A DNA stretch of 64,000 bases, taken from Asanoa ferruginea. GTDB taxonomy: Bacteria > Actinomycetota > Actinomycetes > Mycobacteriales > Micromonosporaceae. The stretch lies in contig NZ_QUMQ01000001.1 of the NCBI RefSeq assembly GCF_003387075.1, forward strand, positions 5,704,001 through 5,768,000. Direction: 5' to 3'. The translations under genes and the position numbers were made by a program. Numbering within the stretch: position 1 is the first letter of the stretch; each line of letters opens with the position of its first letter. Positions 35,035 to 42,508 of the stretch are shown piece by piece. The notes under the pieces are model-generated. The model was given only the letters and a program-made list of their open reading frames with translations, searched no databases and had not been told where the DNA came from.

Positions 35035-36093
35035 ATGAGCGCTGACAGCGACGGCGTCCGCTGCATGCAGCTGCGCGGGGGCAGTTCCAAGGGCGCCTAC
35101 TTTCTCGGCGCCGACCTGCCCGCCGACCCTGACGCGCGGGCCGACCTGCTGCTGCGGATCATGGGTTCGCCCGACGAGCGGCAGATCGACGGCATCGGCG
35201 GCGGCCACCCGCTGACCAGCAAGGTCGCCGTGGTCAGCCGGTCGACCGACGACGGCGCCGACGTCGACTACCTGTTCCTCCAGGTGGTGCCCGACCGGGC
35301 GATCGTCACCGCCGCGCAGACCTGCGGCAACCTGCTCGCCGGCGTCGGGCCCTTCGCCATCGAGCGCGGCCTCGTCGCGGTGTCGAGCGAGACCACCGAG
35401 GTGCGGATCCGGATCATGAACCCCACCATCGGGTACGCGCGAGCGCGCATCAGCACGCCCGCCGGCCGGGTGCGTTACGCCGGCGACACGGTCATGGCGG
35501 GCACCCCGTTCCCGGCCGCCCCGATCGAGATCGAGTTTCCCGGCAGCGACCGGCCGCTCTTCCCGACCGGCCGCCTGATCGACCGGTTCGCCGGCATCGA
35601 AGTCACCTGCGTCGACGCGGGCATGCCGGTTGTTCTCATCCGCGCCAAGGATCTCGACCTCGACGGCACCGAATTACCGGCCACATTGGAAGCATCCGCA
35701 ATCCGATCCACTGTGGAGGAAATTCGCCGCGCGGCCGGCCCTGCGATGGGCCTTGGCGACGTCACCGACACCACCGTCCCGAAGATCACGATCTTCGCAC
35801 CGCCCCGGCATGGCGGCGCCATCACCACCCGGACCTTCATCCCGCACCGGGTGCACGCGGCGATCGGTGTGCTGGGCGCGGTCTCGGTCGCCGCCGCTGT
35901 GCGCATCGAGGGCACGGTGGCCGCCGACTTAGCGCCACCCGGCCCGCTGGTGCGCATCGAACACCCGACCGGCACCTTCGAGGTGGCCGTTGACGTCGAC
36001 GGCACGCGCGTCAACGCGAGCAGCGTCATCCGCACCGCCCGCAAGCTGTCCGACGGCCTCGTCTGGCCCCGCACCGGAAAGGCCACCGGATGA
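35035..36093 (+). CDS. PrpF/GalD-like 4-oxalomesaconate tautomerase
   Basis: 352 aa. The N-terminal MQLRGGSSKGAYFL, QIDGIGGGHPLTSKVAVV and QTCGNLLAGVGPFAIE match PrpF-fold isomerases. GalD converts keto to enol 4-oxalomesaconate in the gallate and protocatechuate 4,5-cleavage routes. The next genes (extradiol dioxygenase, hydratase remnant) support that aromatic-ring context over 2-methylaconitate isomerisation. Confidence 0.82.
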   Translation: MSADSDGVRCMQLRGGSSKGAYFLGADLPADPDARADLLLRIMGSPDERQIDGIGGGHPLTSKVAVVSRSTDDGADVDYLFLQVVPDRAIVTAAQTCGNLLAGVGPFAIERGLVAVSSETTEVRIRIMNPTIGYARARISTPAGRVRYAGDTVMAGTPFPAAPIEIEFPGSDRPLFPTGRLIDRFAGIEVTCVDAGMPVVLIRAKDLDLDGTELPATLEASAIRSTVEEIRRAAGPAMGLGDVTDTTVPKITIFAPPRHGGAITTRTFIPHRVHAAIGVLGAVSVAAAVRIEGTVAADLAPPGPLVRIEHPTGTFEVAVDVDGTRVNASSVIRTARKLSDGLVWPRTGKATG

Positions 36094-37043
36094 CTCACGA
36101 CCCCGACCGCCGCCGCGACATCGCACACGTCGGCCCGGTCGAGCTCTTCACACCCCTGCTCGATGAATCGCGTGATTTCTTCGTCAACCAGATGGGCCTG
36201 CGCGAGGTGCATCGTGACGCGACGTCGGTCTACCTGCACACCTGGGACGACTACCAGTCGTGGACTCTCCGGCTGATCCAGCGCGAAACAGCCGGCATCG
36301 GCCGCACCTATCTGCGAGCCGCGAGCCCTGAGGCCCTCGACCGGTTGATGGCATCGACGGGCCCCCGTCGCACGGTCACCGACGCGCGCGGCCTGGGTGA
36401 GGTGCACCTCGTCACCGACCCCGACGGGCACGAACTCGGCGTCTACTGGAACGTCGAGTGGTATCGCGCCGACAACAGCGACCGCCCGGCCCTGAAGAAC
36501 CAGGCGGCCGCCTATCCGGGTCGCGGTGCCAACCTGCGCCGGCTCGACCACGTCAACTACCTGACCGCCGACGTGCCGGCCACCGCCGCGTTCCTCAGCG
36601 ACACCCTCGGCGCCCGCTGCACCGAGCAGATCGTCAAAGACGACGGCACCCCGCAGGCGATCTGGTATTCGCTCGGCAACAAGACCTACGACCTGGTCTA
36701 CACCGAAGACTGGACCGGCAGCCGCGGCCGCCTGCACCACATCGCGTTCGCCACCGACACGCGCGAAGAGATCCTGCGCGCCGCCGACGTCTGCCTCGAC
36801 GCTGGTGTGCACATCGAGACCGGGCCACACAAACACGCGATCCAGCAGACCTTCTTCCTGTACGTATGGGAGCCCGGCGGCAACCGCATCGAGCTGTGCA
36901 ACGCCGGTGCGCGGTTGATCCTCGCGCCCGACTGGAAGACCATCAGTTGGACCCGGGAAGAGCGGGCCAAGGGCCAGGCGTGGGGCCTGAAGACCATCGA
37001 CACGTTCCACACCCACGGCACCCCGGTGGTGCCGCACCCATGA
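36090..37043 (+). CDS. Two-domain extradiol ring-cleavage dioxygenase (VOC)
   Basis: 317 aa, overlapping the tautomerase stop (ATGA). Two VOC modules are seen; the second holds the Fe(II) ligands expected at His154 (LDHVNY), the His216/217 pair (LHHIAF) and Glu268 (GGNRIEL). It should open a catechol-type ring next to the diol. The exact substrate is unknown; the neighbours suggest a protocatechuate- or gallate-like acid. Confidence 0.85.
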   Translation: MTHDPDRRRDIAHVGPVELFTPLLDESRDFFVNQMGLREVHRDATSVYLHTWDDYQSWTLRLIQRETAGIGRTYLRAASPEALDRLMASTGPRRTVTDARGLGEVHLVTDPDGHELGVYWNVEWYRADNSDRPALKNQAAAYPGRGANLRRLDHVNYLTADVPATAAFLSDTLGARCTEQIVKDDGTPQAIWYSLGNKTYDLVYTEDWTGSRGRLHHIAFATDTREEILRAADVCLDAGVHIETGPHKHAIQQTFFLYVWEPGGNRIELCNAGARLILAPDWKTISWTREERAKGQAWGLKTIDTFHTHGTPVVPHP

Positions 37044-37066
37044 TCATCGACTGCCACGGCCACTAA
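37040..37066 (+). pseudogene. Eight-codon remnant of a LigJ-type 4-oxalomesaconate hydratase gene
   Basis: The ATG overlaps the dioxygenase stop (ATGA), as in an intact operon, and reads MIIDCHGH followed by TAA. MIIDCHGH is how amidohydrolase-fold hydratases and decarboxylases of this pathway begin. The rest of the gene is absent, so a deletion or replacement joined here. Confidence 0.55.
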
Positions 37067-37100
37067 ACGACCACGCCCGCCGGGTCGATCCGCGACTGCG

Positions 37101-37703
37101 CTAGGCGTTCTCGGCTTCCTTGACCACCCGGTCGATGCGGCGGTCCGGGACGATCCAGAGCACCGCGCCGGCGACGAAGCACATCAGGGCGACGATCACG
37201 CCGGCCTGCCCGAGCAGCAGGGCGCTGAGGATCCCGGCGAGGTAGAGGCCGGCCGAGATCTTGCCCTTGGCGTCGTTGCCGATGGCCCGGAGCAGCGGCG
37301 ACTCCGGGCCCTGCTGGCGGATGATCACCGCTTGCAACACGAAGTAGGCGACGGCGGCGCCGACCAGGCTCAGGCCGTAGACGACCACCGGGGTCTGCGC
37401 GAACCGCGACTCGTCGAGCCAGGCCGTGGTGAACGGGAACAGCGAGAGGGTGAACAGCAACCCCAGGTTGGCCCAGAGCACTCCACCGCTCACCTTGCGT
37501 ACGAGGTGAAACATGTGGTGGTGGTTGTTCCAGTAGATGCCCAGGTAGACGAAGCTGAGGCAGTAGGTGAGCAGGCTGACCCCGGTCGTGTCGACGAGGT
37601 CGGCCAGGTGGTGGCCCGTCGGCACCTTCAACTCCAGCACCATCACCGTGATGATGATGGCGAGCACCCCATCGCTGAACGCCTCCAGTCGGCTGGCTGG
37701 CAC
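37101..37703 (-). CDS. TMEM175-family potassium channel (DUF1211)
   Basis: 200 aa with about six membrane segments. The first segment carries RLEAFSDG, the RxxxFSD signature that lines the channel. Bacterial members form tetrameric K+ leak channels in the cytoplasmic membrane. Single gene with no clear operon partner. Confidence 0.9.
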   Translation of the reverse strand: MPASRLEAFSDGVLAIIITVMVLELKVPTGHHLADLVDTTGVSLLTYCLSFVYLGIYWNNHHHMFHLVRKVSGGVLWANLGLLFTLSLFPFTTAWLDESRFAQTPVVVYGLSLVGAAVAYFVLQAVIIRQQGPESPLLRAIGNDAKGKISAGLYLAGILSALLLGQAGVIVALMCFVAGAVLWIVPDRRIDRVVKEAENA

Positions 37704-37790
37704 AGGCCCCTCCCGGGTGGTCTCGAATGTGTCACCAGTCGAGACCAGGCGGCGCGCCGATTTGTGACAGTGGTGCTAACGTCACGCATC

Positions 37791-38444
37791 GTGAAGCTTC
37801 TTCTCACCTCCGCCGGGGTCAAGAACGCGAGCATCCAGAACGCACTGGTCGAGTTGTTGGGCAAGCCGATCGCCGAGTCCCGTGCGCTCTGCATTCCGAC
37901 CGCGGCCTACGGGAATCCCATGATCACTCCGGATGGGCCGTGGCGGTTCATCTCGGGGACGTCGCACCTGCCGATGGTCGGGCTCGGCTGGAAGTCGGTG
38001 GGAGTGCTGGAGTTGACCGCACTGCCCAGCATCGGTGCCGAACGCTGGGTGCCCTGGGTGCGCGAGGCAGACGTGTTGCTCGTCGGCGGCGGTGACGCGA
38101 CTTATCTGTGCCACTGGATGCGCGAGTGCGGCCTGGCGGAACTGCTGCCGTCGCTGCCCGAGACGGTCTGGGTGGGGTTGAGCGCCGGGAGCATGGTGCT
38201 GACCCCGCGGGTCGGCAAGGAATTCGTTGAGTGGCCGGCACACGCCGGCGACGACAGCACACTGGGGATCGTCGACTTCTCCATCTTCCCGCACCTGGGA
38301 ATGAACACGATGGAGGAAGCGGAGAAGTGGGTGGCCGCCATCGGGGTGCCGGGCTACGCGATCGACGACGACACGGCCATCAAGGTGACCGACGGCGAGG
38401 TCGAGGTCGTCTCCGAAGGGCAGTGGAAGTTGCTCACCCCGTGA
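37791..38444 (+). CDS. Peptidase E-like protein (family S51)
   Basis: 217 aa, GTG start. VGGGDATYLCHWM and the nucleophile elbow VGLSAGSM are the S51 (PepE) marks; this glutaminase-fold serine enzyme cleaves Asp-X dipeptides. TAACGT ends 8 nt before the GTG, so the mRNA may be nearly leaderless. Overlaps the ASCH gene by 4 nt (GTGA). Confidence 0.85.
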   Translation: MKLLLTSAGVKNASIQNALVELLGKPIAESRALCIPTAAYGNPMITPDGPWRFISGTSHLPMVGLGWKSVGVLELTALPSIGAERWVPWVREADVLLVGGGDATYLCHWMRECGLAELLPSLPETVWVGLSAGSMVLTPRVGKEFVEWPAHAGDDSTLGIVDFSIFPHLGMNTMEEAEKWVAAIGVPGYAIDDDTAIKVTDGEVEVVSEGQWKLLTP

Positions 38445-38848
38445 ACGTCGACGACCTTCCGGTTCTCGAACTCGCCGCGCCGGGGCCGGAGCGTGACTCC
38501 GGTGTCAGCGCGATCCTCGCCGGCACCAAGACGGCGATGACCGGTTTGCCCGCGTTCCACGAAGAAGGGCTGCCCGCGGCCGGCGACCGGTTCTGCCTCG
38601 TCGACTCCGCCGGGCGGCCGGTGGCCGTCATCGAGTTGACCAGCGTCGAGACAGAGCCGATCAGGGCCGTCACCGACGACTACGCGCATGCGGAGGGTCG
38701 CGGCTACCGCGACGCCGCCCATTGGCGTGCCGCCCACGAGGAGTTCTTCCGCAGCGAGTTCGTGGCGGCGTTCCTCGGGGGCGTGCCCGAGATCGACGAC
38801 GAGACGCTCGTGGTGACGCAGCGCTTCCGCGTGGTCGACCGACCCTAG
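38441..38848 (+). CDS. ASCH-domain protein
   Basis: 135 aa, GTG start. The ASCH fold is seen from the N-terminal AILAGTKTAMTG, the central CLVDSAGRPVAVIELTSVE and the C-terminal RDAAHWRAAHEEFF. ASCH proteins bind RNA and some hydrolyse modified nucleosides such as N4-acetylcytidine. Convergent with the siderophore-interacting protein; stops overlap by 4 nt. Confidence 0.82.
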   Translation: MNVDDLPVLELAAPGPERDSGVSAILAGTKTAMTGLPAFHEEGLPAAGDRFCLVDSAGRPVAVIELTSVETEPIRAVTDDYAHAEGRGYRDAAHWRAAHEEFFRSEFVAAFLGGVPEIDDETLVVTQRFRVVDRP

Positions 38849-39645
38849 TCGATCTTGCCAATCGGTTCGCGCTTCTCCGCCTGGAAGACGTCTTCGGTGC
38901 GGCCGCGGGCCCAATAACCGGAGATCGAGATCGCGTCGCGCGGGATGTCGCGGTCACGCAGCAGGCGGCGGATCGCCTTGACGGACTCGCGTTCGCCGTG
39001 TGCGAAGACCTGCACGGGCTCCGGCCACGGCCCGCCGTCGATCGCGCGCGCGAGGAACCCCGCGTCGTCGGGGTCGGGGTTGACCAGCCAGTTGACCGTG
39101 ACCTGTTCGGGGCATTTCAGGTCGACGATGTCGGCGTCGCCGCCGATCTCGATGTAGGCGGCTCCACACGCGTTGCCGGGCAGCGACTCCAGCGCGGCGG
39201 TGATCGCGGGGAGCGCGGACAGATCGCCGGCGAACAGGTGCCACGCGGTGGTGGGGTCGGGCGCGTAGCCGCCGCCGGGGCCGGACAGGACGAGTTGGTC
39301 GCCGGGGGAGGCCTGCATCGCCCAGACGGCGGCTATCCCGGTGTCGCCGTGCGTCACGAAGTCGATCGCCAGCCGCTTGGTGGCCCGGTCGCACCACCGG
39401 ACCGTGTAGGTGCGCGTCACCGGCCGCTGATGTGGCGGCAGGGCGGCGAGGTCGTAGGGCGGTTCGAGACCCAGGGCCGGGTCGGCGAACAGCAGCTTCA
39501 CGTAGGCGTCGGTGTGCCCGTTGTCAGCGAACCCGGACAGCGAGTCACCGGTGAGAACCACGCGTACGAGATGGGGGGTGACCTGTTCGGTCGACACCAC
39601 CGCGAGCACGTGCTGCGCTCGACCTTGCCGCACAGGTGTCGTCAT
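38845..39645 (-). CDS. Siderophore-interacting protein (ferric-siderophore reductase)
   Basis: 266 aa. The N-terminal FAD-binding barrel has TRTYTVRW, the central segment GPGGGY and the C-terminal NAD(P)H domain HGERESVKAIRRLL and ISGYWARGRTEDVF, the signature of this family. It reduces Fe(III)-siderophores in the cytosol to free iron. A candidate iron box precedes it. Confidence 0.9.
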   Translation of the reverse strand: MTTPVRQGRAQHVLAVVSTEQVTPHLVRVVLTGDSLSGFADNGHTDAYVKLLFADPALGLEPPYDLAALPPHQRPVTRTYTVRWCDRATKRLAIDFVTHGDTGIAAVWAMQASPGDQLVLSGPGGGYAPDPTTAWHLFAGDLSALPAITAALESLPGNACGAAYIEIGGDADIVDLKCPEQVTVNWLVNPDPDDAGFLARAIDGGPWPEPVQVFAHGERESVKAIRRLLRDRDIPRDAISISGYWARGRTEDVFQAEKREPIGKID

Positions 39646-39667
39646 GCCGCACCTTCCCGTCGCCCAA

Positions 39668-39686
39668 TTTGCTTAGGCTACCCTGC
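39668..39686 (-). promoter_or_regulatory. Candidate DtxR/IdeR iron box
   Basis: The core TTAGGCTA (39673-39680) lies in a 19-bp window matching the consensus TTAGGTTAGGCTAACCTAA at about 14 positions, 22 bp upstream of the siderophore-interacting protein start. Confidence 0.45.
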
Positions 39687-39731
39687 GCTCAAACGACGCC
39701 GCCGCCTGACGGATGACCAGGGGGAAAGCCG

Positions 39732-40241
39732 GTGGACAGGGTCGCGATCGTCGGCTGCGGTGGAAGCGGCAAATCCACCGTCGCCCGGCGGCTGGCCGCG
39801 ATCCTCGACGCGCCGCTGACGCACCTGGACGCGATCTACTACGACGAGGGGTGGCGGCCGATGCCGCAGGACGAGTTCGCGGCTCGACAGCGCGAGCTGG
39901 TCGTCGCGCCCCGCTGGATCATCGAAGGCAACTACGCCAGCACGCTGCCGGTCCGGCTGGCCGCCGCCGACACCGTCATCTTCCTCGACCTGTCCGCCGC
40001 CGCCTGCCTGTGGGGCATCATCCAACGCCGGCTGCGGCACGGTGGCGGTCAACATGCGGGCGGCGTCTACGACCGGATCACCTGGAACTTCATCCGCTAT
40101 GTCGTCGGTTACCGGCGCACGATGCGCCCGCGGGTGCGGCGCCTGATCCGTGAACACGGACCGCACGTCGACCTGATCGTCGTCACGAGCCGCCGGCAGG
40201 CGAACCGGTTAGCAGCTGGGCGACCGCCGCGGGCCGCGTGA
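39732..40241 (+). CDS. P-loop NTPase / small kinase-like protein (FlaR/AAA_18 type)
   Basis: 169 aa, GTG start. Walker A is GCGGSGKST (8-16), with LDAIYYDEGW after it and IIEGNY further on, as in adenylate-kinase-like topology-modulation proteins. Substrate unknown. Its last 59 bp overlap the 3' end of the convergent hydrolase gene. Confidence 0.82.
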   Translation: MDRVAIVGCGGSGKSTVARRLAAILDAPLTHLDAIYYDEGWRPMPQDEFAARQRELVVAPRWIIEGNYASTLPVRLAAADTVIFLDLSAAACLWGIIQRRLRHGGGQHAGGVYDRITWNFIRYVVGYRRTMRPRVRRLIREHGPHVDLIVVTSRRQANRLAAGRPPRAA

Positions 40242-40854
40242 CCATCGCCAGGTGGTCGGCGTCCAGGCGGTGCACCCGCCAGCCGCGTTGTGCGGCCTCG
40301 TCGGCCGTGGCCTGGTAGGCGGCGCTGAGCTGCACGTAGGTGTGGCCGGCCGCGTCCCACCGACGACCTGGCGCGGGCAGCACCTCCGAGACGACGCTCC
40401 ACGGCAGTTCGGGCAGGTCGCGCAGTGCCCGGCGCCGCGCCGGGTCGGTCAGCAGCAGGTCGTCGGCTGGGAACCAGGTGTCCCACCGCGGCAGCCGTCC
40501 CGAGACCGCCACCTCCCGCAACCACCGAGCCCGCTCCGGCGGCAACGACCCCAGCCAACTCGTGCCCGGGTGCGGCAGGCGGGCGTCCAGGAAGACGACG
40601 TCGCCGCCGACCGCCTCGACGATGCCAGGTAGGTATGGGCCGGCGCGGCTGTGTCCGACGACCACGTGGGCGGTGCCGGTGGCGGCCGCCGCCGCGCAGA
40701 CCGCGGCGTGGAACGACGGCGCCTCGATCGACGGGCGAAGGTCGAGCAGCACCACCCGCCAGCCCGCCGCTTCGAGGTGAGGCAGCAGGGCCTCCCACGT
40801 CGCCGGGGTGAGCAGCGGGCTGTGGACCAGCAGCATCGTCTTCGGGGCAACCAC
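40183..40854 (-). CDS. Alpha/beta hydrolase-fold protein
   Basis: 223 aa from GTG 40854 (ATG 40836 is an alternative), 2 bp after the patatin-like gene stop. The elbow VVGHSRAGPYL holds the Ser nucleophile and LDADHLAMVTRP the His. Members of this group act as esterases or are of unknown use. The gene runs 59 bp into the opposite-strand P-loop gene. Confidence 0.78.
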   Translation of the reverse strand: MVAPKTMLLVHSPLLTPATWEALLPHLEAAGWRVVLLDLRPSIEAPSFHAAVCAAAAATGTAHVVVGHSRAGPYLPGIVEAVGGDVVFLDARLPHPGTSWLGSLPPERARWLREVAVSGRLPRWDTWFPADDLLLTDPARRRALRDLPELPWSVVSEVLPAPGRRWDAAGHTYVQLSAAYQATADEAAQRGWRVHRLDADHLAMVTRPAAVAQLLTGSPAGGS

Positions 40855-40856
40855 GC

Positions 40857-41690
40857 CTAGCGCAGCCAGACCGCCGCGACCTCGCCGGCCAGCCGGCGGC
40901 CCTGCTCTATCGCGGCCTCGATCGCCGGCTCCCAGCGGGTGGCGTCGAGCACGTTGGGGCCCAGCGCGGCCAGCACCGCCGCGTCGGGTGCGAGCAGCGA
41001 GACGGCCGACCCCTGACGGAGCGCGTCGAGTTCGGCCGCCGGGGCGCCGCGCATCCGGACCGGCGCCAGCGGTGCGAGCACGACGACCCGCTCGGCGCCC
41101 TCGGCCAGGTCGGCGTTGGTGCCCGAGCGCACGCCGCCGTCCACATAGCGCACGCCGTCGATGGTCACCGCCGGGAAGATGCACGGCACCGCGCAGCTCG
41201 CGGCCACGGCGCGGTGCAACGGGACATTCGACTCGCGGTCCCACGCGACCGGTTCGCCGGACTCCGCCGAGACGGCCGTCACGATCAGGCGGCGGGCCGG
41301 CCAGTCGCCGGGTGGCAGCCGGCGGCTCAACGAGGCGACATAGGGCTCTTCCGCGCCGACGTCGGCGGCCAGGGCGAGCTCGCCGACGCGTACCCGAATC
41401 TGGGCTGGATCGCGGGTCTCGTCACTCAGGAGCGCGAAGACCTCGGCACCGCGCGCCCAGTCGGGGTGGATCGGCGGGTCGTCGGCGCCCATCCGGGCCT
41501 CCAGCTTCGCGCCGTCGACCGGGTCGATGCCGGCGGCGATCAGCGTGCCGGTGACCGACCCGGCCGAAGTGCCGACGATCAGGTCGGCGTCGGTGAGGTC
41601 GACGCCGCCGTCCCGCAGTCCGATCAGGAGTCCGAGCTGCCAGGCGATCCCGGTGATGCCACCGGCGCCGAGCACGAGAGCGTTGGCCAC
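40857..41690 (-). CDS. Patatin-like phospholipase
   Basis: 277 aa. The glycine-rich oxyanion segment GAGGITG, nucleophile GTSAGS and catalytic DGG (YVDGGVRSGTNADLA) are complete. It is a Ser-Asp dyad lipid acyl hydrolase. I prefer GTG 41690 because AGGGA lies 6 nt upstream; a TTG two codons earlier is too close to it. Confidence 0.88.
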   Translation of the reverse strand: MANALVLGAGGITGIAWQLGLLIGLRDGGVDLTDADLIVGTSAGSVTGTLIAAGIDPVDGAKLEARMGADDPPIHPDWARGAEVFALLSDETRDPAQIRVRVGELALAADVGAEEPYVASLSRRLPPGDWPARRLIVTAVSAESGEPVAWDRESNVPLHRAVAASCAVPCIFPAVTIDGVRYVDGGVRSGTNADLAEGAERVVVLAPLAPVRMRGAPAAELDALRQGSAVSLLAPDAAVLAALGPNVLDATRWEPAIEAAIEQGRRLAGEVAAVWLR

Positions 41691-41743
41691 GGACAATCCC
41701 TATCACGCGGTCGTGAACGCGCCCGGCGCCCTAGGCTGGTCGG

Positions 41744-42508
41744 ATGGGCGACTTTCCGCAGATGGCCGCCGAGACGGGCCGTGTCGAGCCGGCACCGCGC
41801 CGGGTCCGCGGCACGCTCGGGGGCCAAAAGATCTTTGACACCACTGCCGCGTTGTACGTGTGGGAGTGGCCGAACTACCCCCAGTACTACATCCCGGTCG
41901 GCGACATCGCGGCCGAGTTCCTCGTCGACGAACAGCACGAGCAGCACCTGCGCCGGGGGACCGCGCGGCGGCATGGGCTGCGGGCCGGCCTGGCGGAGCG
42001 ACCGGCCAGCGTGCGGATCTTCACGGACGAGGCGCTCGCCGGCTATGCCCGCTTCGACTGGGACGCGTTGGACGCCTGGCACGAGGAGGAGGAGCGGATC
42101 TTCGTCCACCCACGCAACCCATACGTCCGCGTCGACGCTCTTCGGTCACACCGCCACGTCCGGGTCGAGCTCGACGGGGTCGTGCTCGCCGACACCACCA
42201 CGCCGGTGCTGGTGTTCGAGACCGGGCTGCCGACCCGCTACTACATCGACCGCGGCGATGTGGTGTTCGCCAACCTGACCCGGACGCAGACCCGGACCGC
42301 CTGCCCCTACAAGGGCGTGACCAGCGACTACTGGGCGATGGGCGGCACCGACATCGCGTGGTCCTACACGTTCCCGACCAGGCAGCTTCAGCCCATCGCC
42401 GACCTGGTCGCCTTCTACAACGAGTTGGTCGACACGTTCGTCGACGGCACGCTGCTCGAGCGCCCGCGTACCCATTTCGTGCGTTCTCAGGACGGGTCGC
42501 AGCGGTAG
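41744..42508 (+). CDS. DUF427 protein, two tandem domains
   Basis: 254 aa. Both halves are DUF427 beta-barrel modules, the second with VRVELDGVVLADTTTPVLVFETGLPTRYYI-type sequence (positions about 145-175) and the mark CPYKGVTSDYW. Function unknown. A -10-like TAGGCT (41732-41737) ends 6 nt before the ATG, so the mRNA may be leaderless. The 3' end overlaps the glycosyltransferase gene by 22 bp. Confidence 0.85.
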   Translation: MGDFPQMAAETGRVEPAPRRVRGTLGGQKIFDTTAALYVWEWPNYPQYYIPVGDIAAEFLVDEQHEQHLRRGTARRHGLRAGLAERPASVRIFTDEALAGYARFDWDALDAWHEEEERIFVHPRNPYVRVDALRSHRHVRVELDGVVLADTTTPVLVFETGLPTRYYIDRGDVVFANLTRTQTRTACPYKGVTSDYWAMGGTDIAWSYTFPTRQLQPIADLVAFYNELVDTFVDGTLLERPRTHFVRSQDGSQR

